Assembly: GCA_003168295.1 (NCBI GenBank)
Contig: PMST01000486.1
Span: 2,121 to 10,985 of the forward strand
Source: Actinomycetota bacterium
GTDB lineage: Bacteria > Actinomycetota > Actinomycetes > Streptosporangiales > Streptosporangiaceae
Direction of reading: 5' to 3'
DNA length: 8,865 bases
The stretch's first letter is position 1. Each line of letters opens with the position of its first letter. The notes beneath the pieces are model-generated. The model had not been told where the DNA came from. It searched no databases and saw nothing but the letters and a program-made list of their open reading frames with translations. The position numbers and the translations under genes were made by a program. This document shows, in pieces, positions 4,507 through 8,865 of the stretch.

Positions 4507-5996
4507 GGCTCACGCGGCGGCTGGCCACCGGCCGCGGGAGGCTTTCGCTACGGTCCCGGCTGCTCGCCGGGCTGCTCACCGTCACCGCGCTGTTCCTTGT
4601 CGTCATGGGCGTGGTCACCACTCTCGTTCTGGGTAATTCCGAGCAGGGCCAGTTCCGCTCCGACCTGATCCTGGCCACCCGGGTCAGGCTGAGCCAGCTC
4701 TCGGGCCTGCAGGGTTACGCGGTGGCCTACTACGACGCCGATACTCGTGCGGTCACACCGGTGACCCCGTCCTCGACCGACCTGACCGAGCTTCAGCAGT
4801 ACCTCACCGGCCTGGCCACCGACCAGGCCTTCCGGGCTTTCCGGGCGCAGAACCCGGCGGGCACGCTTTTCCCCATCACCGCGCCGGGCGAGCCGCCGCT
4901 GACCGCGATCTGGCGCCTGGTCACCCCCAAGGAGGCGAACGGGAGCCAGGGCGTCCTGCCGACCGGCGACATCAGCTACCTGGTGATCGCGCGCCCGGAC
5001 AGCGCGGTGGGCAGCGAGACACGCGGTCTGGTGCTCGCCGAGCTGATCACCGGCGCGGTCCTGCTCGCGCTGCTCGCGGTGGGCGGCCGCTGGCTGATCA
5101 TCCGCGGCCTCGCGCCGCTTGACCGGATGGCGAGCACCGCGGACGTGATCACCAGCCGCGGTGACCTGACCGCCCGGATGCCCGACCCGCGCGACCACGC
5201 CGAGGCGGGGCGCCTGGCCGGGGCGATCAATACGATGCTGGACCGGATCCAGCAGGCGTTCGGGGCCAGGTGGGAGTCTGAGCAGAAGGTGCGGCAGTTC
5301 GCCGCGGACGCGTCGCACGAACTCCGTACCCCGCTGACCACCATCAAGGGTTACGCCGAGCTGTACCGGCAGGGCGCGCTGGGCCCGGACCGGCTGCCGA
5401 ACGCCATGCGCCGGATCGAGCAGGAAGCCGAGCGGATGTCCAGCCTGGTCGCCGAGCTGCTCGAGCTGGCCCGGCTGGACCGCAACTCCTCCCTGGACCT
5501 GACCGAGACCGACCTGTCGGCCCTGGTCGCGGACGCCGTCGCCGACGCCCAGGCGGTGGAGCCTGGCCGGCCGGTCAACGCCAGGACACCGAACAGCCTG
5601 GTGGTCGTGGCCGACGAGCCGCGGATCAGGCAGGTGCTGGCCAACCTGCTCGGCAACGTCCGCGAGCACACCAGTCCGGACACCCCGGTGGCCGTCCGGC
5701 TATCCCGGGTCGGGCTGGGCGCGCTGCTTGAGGTGACCGACGCGGGCCAGGGCATGGACGCCGAGTCGGCGGCGCGCGCGTTCGACCGGTTCTACCGGGG
5801 CGGGCACAACGGCAACGGCGGCCACGGCAGCGGCCTCGGCCTGTCCATCGTGCAGGCGATCGCCGCTGCTCATGGTGGTCACGCGATGCTCAAGTCGGCG
5901 TTCGGCGCCGGGACCAGCGTGCAGGTGTGGATCCCGTTCCAGCCTCCGGCCCGGGATTCGGAGCGCATGCAGCCTCCGGACGCGAGCAACAACTGA
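4503..5996 (+). CDS. Sensor histidine kinase, HAMP type
   Basis: A 497-residue membrane kinase. Transmembrane helix 1 is at about 20-43, an extracytoplasmic sensor of about 130 residues follows, and helix 2 is at about 176-199. HAMP covers about 200-253, then the HisKA dimerisation helix with H272 in FAADASHELRTPLTT. The HATPase domain has an N box (RQVLANLLGNVREHT, 376-390), G1 (DAGQGM, 413-418), F box (AFDRFYRG) and G2 (GHGSGLGLSIV, 440-450). All catalytic motifs are intact. The kinase presumably autophosphorylates H272 and passes phosphate to D58 of the regulator encoded just before it. The sensor domain has no recognisable ligand-binding family, so the stimulus is unknown. ATG at 4503 overlaps the regulator stop (ATGA); upstream in-frame starts lie within the regulator gene and are rejected. 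Confidence 0.95.
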   Translation: MRLTRRLATGRGRLSLRSRLLAGLLTVTALFLVVMGVVTTLVLGNSEQGQFRSDLILATRVRLSQLSGLQGYAVAYYDADTRAVTPVTPSSTDLTELQQYLTGLATDQAFRAFRAQNPAGTLFPITAPGEPPLTAIWRLVTPKEANGSQGVLPTGDISYLVIARPDSAVGSETRGLVLAELITGAVLLALLAVGGRWLIIRGLAPLDRMASTADVITSRGDLTARMPDPRDHAEAGRLAGAINTMLDRIQQAFGARWESEQKVRQFAADASHELRTPLTTIKGYAELYRQGALGPDRLPNAMRRIEQEAERMSSLVAELLELARLDRNSSLDLTETDLSALVADAVADAQAVEPGRPVNARTPNSLVVVADEPRIRQVLANLLGNVREHTSPDTPVAVRLSRVGLGALLEVTDAGQGMDAESAARAFDRFYRGGHNGNGGHGSGLGLSIVQAIAAAHGGHAMLKSAFGAGTSVQVWIPFQPPARDSERMQPPDASNN

Positions 5997-6020
5997 CCCT
6001 TTAGTGGCGGTCTGTTACCG

Positions 6021-6062
6021 GCAAACCCGGCCGGAAGCCGGCATTTCAACTACGGTGTGGCC
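6021..6062 (+). promoter_or_regulatory. Conserved promoter, sigma paralog 1, likely leaderless
   Basis: Positions 6021-6057 align without gaps to 7595-7631 before the second sigma gene, 29 of 37 bases identical, ending in TTCAAC-TACGGTG. TACGGT (6051-6056) fits the TAnnnT -10 and lies 6 nt before ATG at 6063, so transcription would begin at or next to the A of the start codon. No Shine-Dalgarno sequence precedes this ATG. CCGGCC (6027-6032) lies 18 bp upstream of TACGGT in both copies and may serve as the -35 contact. An inverted repeat CCGGC/GCCGG (6018-6022, 6037-6041) overlaps it. Confidence 0.6.
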
Positions 6063-7556
6063 ATGGAGGACCGCGAGCTCGTCGCGGCCATTGCGGCAGG
6101 CGACCCGGCTGGGCTTGCTGGGGCCTACGATAAATACGCAGAGTCACTATACGGGTACTGCCGATCGATGCTGGCGGAGCCGGGCGACGCGGCCGAGGCC
6201 GTCCAGGACACGTTCGTCGCCGCGGTTAGCCTGCTCAGCGGCTCGGCTGGCCGGCCGCCCGGTAGCGCGCTCAGCAGCCTCGGTGAGCCGGGCAAGATCC
6301 GGTCGTGGCTGTTCGCGACGGCGCGCAGTGAGTGCCTGCGCCGACCGCGGAAGGCACCGACGGGAATCGGCGAGGTAGCAGACGTCGGCGGGGAGCTGGG
6401 GGCAGCTCGGACTGCTGAGGCTAGCGGGACTGACGGTGCTAGCGGGTCCGATGAGGTTAGCGGGACTGACGTGGCGGCTGATGTTCGGCGAGATGCTGAA
6501 CGGGCCGAGTTGCAGCGGCTCATCCGCGTGACCCTCGCCGGGCTGGCGCCTGATGAGCGTGAAGCCGTCGAGCTGAGCCTCTGGCACGACCTCGACGACG
6601 CCGATCTCGCGGCCGTGCTTGGCGTGTCTCGGCCCCGGGCCTACGCGCTGGCCTCGGACGGCCGCCGGCAGCTGGAGAAGGCTCTGGGCACGGTGCGCGT
6701 CGTGCGGACCGGAAGGGAGGCCTGCCCGGAACTCGGCACGTTGCTGGCCGATTGGGATGGACGGCTGAGCATGCCGGCGCTGGAACTGGCCGGCCAGCAC
6801 ATCGAGCATTGCGAAATTTGCGATCGTCGCAGGAGCGGCACGCTGCGCCCGGCCGCGCTGCGCCGCCTGCTGCCGCTGCCCGCGCTCCCCCCGGAACTGC
6901 GGGAACAGGTACTCGGGCGCTGCGCCGCGGCTGAGGCGATCGCGGACCACCAGCCGGTGGCTCAAGGCACCGAATCGCCACCGATGACCGCGTTTCCGCA
7001 CGCGGTCGCGACGCTCGCGGGATCGGCCTGGGGAAAGGTCACGGTCTGGCTGGCCGGACTGGGCAGGATACGACGCGATCCCAAAGTCATCGCGGCCGTC
7101 GTGGTCGTGTTGATCGCGGCGGCGGTAAGCGTTCCGCTGCTCGCGGTCGGAGGCGCGCATGCCGTCCGGAACCTGGTCGCCCAGTCCGACAGCGGGCGGG
7201 CGGGCGATCCCGGCTCCACGGCGACCGCAAGCGACGGGGCCCCGGCTAGTACCGGCACCGGCGGCTCACGGTCACCTCAACCCGGCAGTCCGGCCCCGGC
7301 GAACTATCTGGTACCTTCGGCCGCTTCGCCGGGGAAGGTGACGCCGTCGAAATCGCCCACGCTGAAGCCGCCGGGCTCGCCCGCGGTCACGAGCTCAGCC
7401 TCGGCTTCGTCGTCGTCGTCGTCATCATCGTCATCGTCAGCGCGGCCACCTTCATCGCGCACGCCGTCATCGACTCCTTCGTCACCGTCACCGTCGCCTA
7501 CTACTCCCTCGCCGACTCCGTCGCCTTCGCCGAGCCCCGCGCCGACGTCGTCCTAG
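6063..7556 (+). CDS. ECF-like sigma factor fused to zinc-finger, TM and Ser/Pro tail
   Basis: This 497-residue protein begins with an ECF sigma: sigma2 at about 8-95 (AYDKYAESLYGYC, DAAEAVQDTFV, IRSWLFATARSECLRR) and sigma4 at about 150-210 (LAPDEREAVELSLWHDL, ADLAAVLGVSRPRAYAL). A zinc-binding anti-sigma-like segment follows: C221, WDGRLS, then H246-x3-C250-x2-C253 in GQHIEHCEIC. One transmembrane helix (about 342-362) and a 130-residue Ser/Thr/Pro-rich tail, presumably outside the cell, end the protein. The sigma half should therefore be tethered to the membrane, with release or conformational change activating it (inference). The sigma2-sigma4 linker (about 96-148) is expanded by three hexapeptide repeats, and sigma2 has an extra Ser/Gly/Pro segment near 59-73, both absent from the paralog. 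ATG at 6063 is chosen because it aligns with the paralog's start; GTG at 6057 is an alternative. Confidence 0.9.
   Translation: MEDRELVAAIAAGDPAGLAGAYDKYAESLYGYCRSMLAEPGDAAEAVQDTFVAAVSLLSGSAGRPPGSALSSLGEPGKIRSWLFATARSECLRRPRKAPTGIGEVADVGGELGAARTAEASGTDGASGSDEVSGTDVAADVRRDAERAELQRLIRVTLAGLAPDEREAVELSLWHDLDDADLAAVLGVSRPRAYALASDGRRQLEKALGTVRVVRTGREACPELGTLLADWDGRLSMPALELAGQHIEHCEICDRRRSGTLRPAALRRLLPLPALPPELREQVLGRCAAAEAIADHQPVAQGTESPPMTAFPHAVATLAGSAWGKVTVWLAGLGRIRRDPKVIAAVVVVLIAAAVSVPLLAVGGAHAVRNLVAQSDSGRAGDPGSTATASDGAPASTGTGGSRSPQPGSPAPANYLVPSAASPGKVTPSKSPTLKPPGSPAVTSSASASSSSSSSSSSSARPPSSRTPSSTPSSPSPSPTTPSPTPSPSPSPAPTSS
6422..6475 (+). repeat. Three 18-bp tandem repeats in the sigma linker
   Basis: Units start at 6422, 6440 and 6458, each beginning TAGCGGG. 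Units 1 and 3 share TAGCGGGACTGACG, while unit 2 has diverged. In frame they encode SGTDGA, SGSDEV and SGTDVA, an acidic flexible hexapeptide. They lengthen the sigma2-sigma4 linker and are missing from the downstream paralog. Confidence 0.8.
7407..7439 (+). repeat. TCG/TCA microsatellite encoding 11 serines
   Basis: Eleven consecutive serine codons, five TCG and then a TCG/TCA mixture, encode S449-S459 in the extracytoplasmic tail. The run keeps frame for any whole-unit length change, so slippage would alter tail length without disrupting the gene. Further Ser/Pro/Thr repeats continue to the C-terminus. Confidence 0.85.
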
Positions 7557-7594
7557 CGTTCGCACTTCCGCTGCGTCTCCCGGCCTGTTTTTGA

Positions 7595-7637
7595 ACAAAT
7601 CCGGCCATATGCTGGCGATTCAACTACGGTGAGGGGC
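7595..7637 (+). promoter_or_regulatory. Conserved promoter, sigma paralog 2, likely leaderless
   Basis: The block at 7595-7631 matches the sequence before paralog 1, including CCGGCC (7601-7606), TTCAAC and TACGGT (7625-7630). ATG at 7638 lies 7 nt after TACGGT, so initiation at or next to the start codon is predicted. GAGGGG just before ATG could act as a ribosome site only if transcription starts farther upstream. The 81-bp gap after paralog 1 holds no clear terminator; TGTT/AACA and repeated CCGGCC flank this block. Confidence 0.58.
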
Positions 7638-8865
7638 ATGGACGACCGCGAAATTGTCGCGGCCATTGTGGCGGGCGACCTAGCTGGGCTTGCCGGGGCC
7701 TACGACCAATACGCGGAGTCTCTCTACGGTTACTGCCATTGGATGCTGAACGAACCCGCTGACGCGGCCGATGCCGTTCAGGACACGTTCGTCGTCGCCG
7801 CGGGCAGGCTCGGCGGTCTGAGTGACCCGCGCAGGCTGCATCCCTGGCTCTACGCCGTGGCCAGAAACGAATGCTACCGGCGGCTACGCGGGACGGCGGT
7901 AGGCCCTGACGAAGCGGCCGACGCACCCGGCGACGCCGGTGACGATCCCGACCGGGCCGAACTGCGCAGGCGGGTCCGGTCCGCCTTGTCGGGCCTGGCT
8001 CCGGATGAGCGCGAGGCCCTTGAGCTTGAGCTCAGGCATGACCTGCATGGCGCCGATCTCGCGGCGGTGCTCGGCGTCTCCCGGAATCAGGCGCACGTCC
8101 TGGTCGTCCGCACCCGCGGCCAGCTAGAGAAGGACCTGGGCGCAGTGCTCGTCGCCCGGACCGGGCGACGAGCCTGCCGGGCGCTCGACATGCTGCTCAT
8201 CGACTGGGACGGACGGCTGACCGCGGTCATGCGGAAGCGGATCAGGCGGCACGCCGATCAGTGCGAGGTCTGCGACAACCGCAGGCGCAGCACGCTGCGA
8301 AACGCGGCGCTGTTCGGCATGGCGCCGCTGGCCGTCCTCCCGGGCTGGTTGCGCGAGGACATGCTCCGGCTATGTTCGGACTACAGCCACCTGACGTTGG
8401 CGTACCGGCAAGAGGTGACCCTCCGGGCGGAACCATTCGGCCCGAACGGCTTCCCGCGGGCGATCAGGCCGGCCAGGCGGCGGGCTCTGGCGCTGACCCG
8501 GATCGCCGCGGCCGCGGGCATCGTGATCGCCGTCGTATCGGCCGGGATCATCGCCGTTCTCGCACTCAGCGGTTCGCGCGCTCCGCACGCGCTGGACGCC
8601 GTCCGGTCCTCCGGCCGGTCGGTGACCGGCAGTGCGCCCGCTGACCCCACCGGGAGCGCCGGAGCGCCGGCCAGCGCGCCGCCGACCACCAGCCAGCCCG
8701 CGACCACCGGCCAGGGTCCCGCGACCGTACCGACCCCGGCGGCGACCACGGCGAAGCCATCACCGTCGCACTCGGCAACGACCTCCGCGCCGGCTGCCCC
8801 GAAGCCATCACCATCGCACTCGCCGACGCCGACACCCACCGCGACCACGCCCACGCCCACGCCCA
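7638..8865 (+). CDS. Second ECF-like sigma fused to zinc-finger and TM (partial)
   Basis: Open from ATG 7638 to the window end without a stop (409 codons visible), so the 3' end is missing. It shares start (MDDREIVAAIVAGDLAGLAG), sigma2 (AYDQYAESLYGYC, AVQDTFV, LHPWLYAVARNECYRRL) and sigma4 (GLAPDEREALELELRHDL, DLAAVLGVSRNQAHVL) with the gene before it. The zinc motif is intact: C180, WDGRLT, then H205-x3-C209-x2-C212 in RRHADQCEVC. A hydrophobic helix at about 287-311 and a Thr/Pro/Ala/Ser-rich tail follow. The linker is short (about 85-108), the usual compact form for the family, so paralog 1 carries the expansion. The two genes are a tandem duplication with conserved upstream DNA; expression may be coordinated or cross-regulated. 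Confidence 0.88.
   Translation, partial: MDDREIVAAIVAGDLAGLAGAYDQYAESLYGYCHWMLNEPADAADAVQDTFVVAAGRLGGLSDPRRLHPWLYAVARNECYRRLRGTAVGPDEAADAPGDAGDDPDRAELRRRVRSALSGLAPDEREALELELRHDLHGADLAAVLGVSRNQAHVLVVRTRGQLEKDLGAVLVARTGRRACRALDMLLIDWDGRLTAVMRKRIRRHADQCEVCDNRRRSTLRNAALFGMAPLAVLPGWLREDMLRLCSDYSHLTLAYRQEVTLRAEPFGPNGFPRAIRPARRRALALTRIAAAAGIVIAVVSAGIIAVLALSGSRAPHALDAVRSSGRSVTGSAPADPTGSAGAPASAPPTTSQPATTGQGPATVPTPAATTAKPSPSHSATTSAPAAPKPSPSHSPTPTPTATTPTPTP
8752..8822 (+). repeat. 23-bp direct repeat in the sigma tail
   Basis: The 23-base segment at 8752-8774 recurs at 8800-8822 with one mismatch (GTCG versus ATCG near its middle), 48 bp apart. It encodes KPSPSHS twice in the extracytoplasmic tail. The 16-codon period preserves frame and suggests expansion by local duplication. 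Confidence 0.75.
8845..8865 (+). repeat. CCACGC hexanucleotide repeat at window edge
   Basis: CCACGC occurs at 8845-8850, 8851-8856 and 8857-8862 and begins a fourth copy at 8863, where the window ends. It encodes alternating Thr-Pro in the sigma tail. The full length of the array cannot be seen. Confidence 0.7.

Noticed and set aside
4548..5669. 373-residue minus-strand frame opposite the histidine kinase
   Set aside because: It is antisense to an intact kinase with all catalytic motifs; its composition is that of a shadow frame.
6147..7160. 337-residue minus-strand frame opposite sigma paralog 1
   Set aside because: Antisense shadow of a gene with clear sigma2, sigma4 and zinc motifs; no family resemblance of its own.
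8381..8860. Minus-strand Gly/Val-rich repetitive protein at the right edge
   Set aside because: It is the reverse reading of the Thr/Pro repeat tail of sigma paralog 2.

Overview
The window is GC-rich with strongly G/C-biased third codon positions. It carries gene families typical of actinomycetes: an XRE regulator with a DUF5753 domain, DUF397 proteins, a PF04672-type methyltransferase, and sigma factors carrying a zinc-finger/membrane extension. A Streptomyces-like or, more likely, Streptosporangiales-like actinobacterium is inferred; the species cannot be named from sequence alone.

Layout. Positions 1-336 hold no supportable gene, only a strong terminator hairpin (273-303). Positions 337-2601 are a minus-strand module: methyltransferase, then a DUF397-like protein (GTGA overlap), then an XRE/DUF5753 regulator and a DUF397 protein (3-nt gap). 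The regulator has its own promoter, with a perfect 13-bp palindrome in the spacer. Positions 2602-3052 are a repeat-dense divergent intergenic region: a 21-bp tandem duplication, several inverted repeats, a 12-bp iteron-like triplet and a LacI-type palindrome. At 3053-3667 lies a plus-strand single-pass exported or membrane protein of unknown function, followed by a terminator-like hairpin. Positions 3766-5996 encode an OmpR-type response regulator and its histidine kinase (ATGA overlap). From 6063 to the right edge lie two tandem paralogous sigma-70/ECF proteins, the second cut by the window end.

How the genes may work together. The minus-strand module looks like a regulator/partner/effector cassette of the XRE-DUF397 type common in actinomycetes. 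TTGCGA half-sites recur at the XRE promoter and upstream of the methyltransferase, which suggests one regulator acts on both. The two-component pair senses an extracytoplasmic signal; the upstream membrane protein may be its target or accessory. Each sigma paralog combines sigma2, sigma4, an anti-sigma-like HxxxCxxC zinc motif, one transmembrane helix and a long Ser/Thr/Pro-rich tail. They therefore look like membrane-tethered sigma factors carrying a built-in anti-sigma-like element. Both have a conserved upstream block whose TACGGT -10-like hexamer lies 6-7 nt before ATG, which suggests leaderless transcripts and shared, possibly auto-, regulation.
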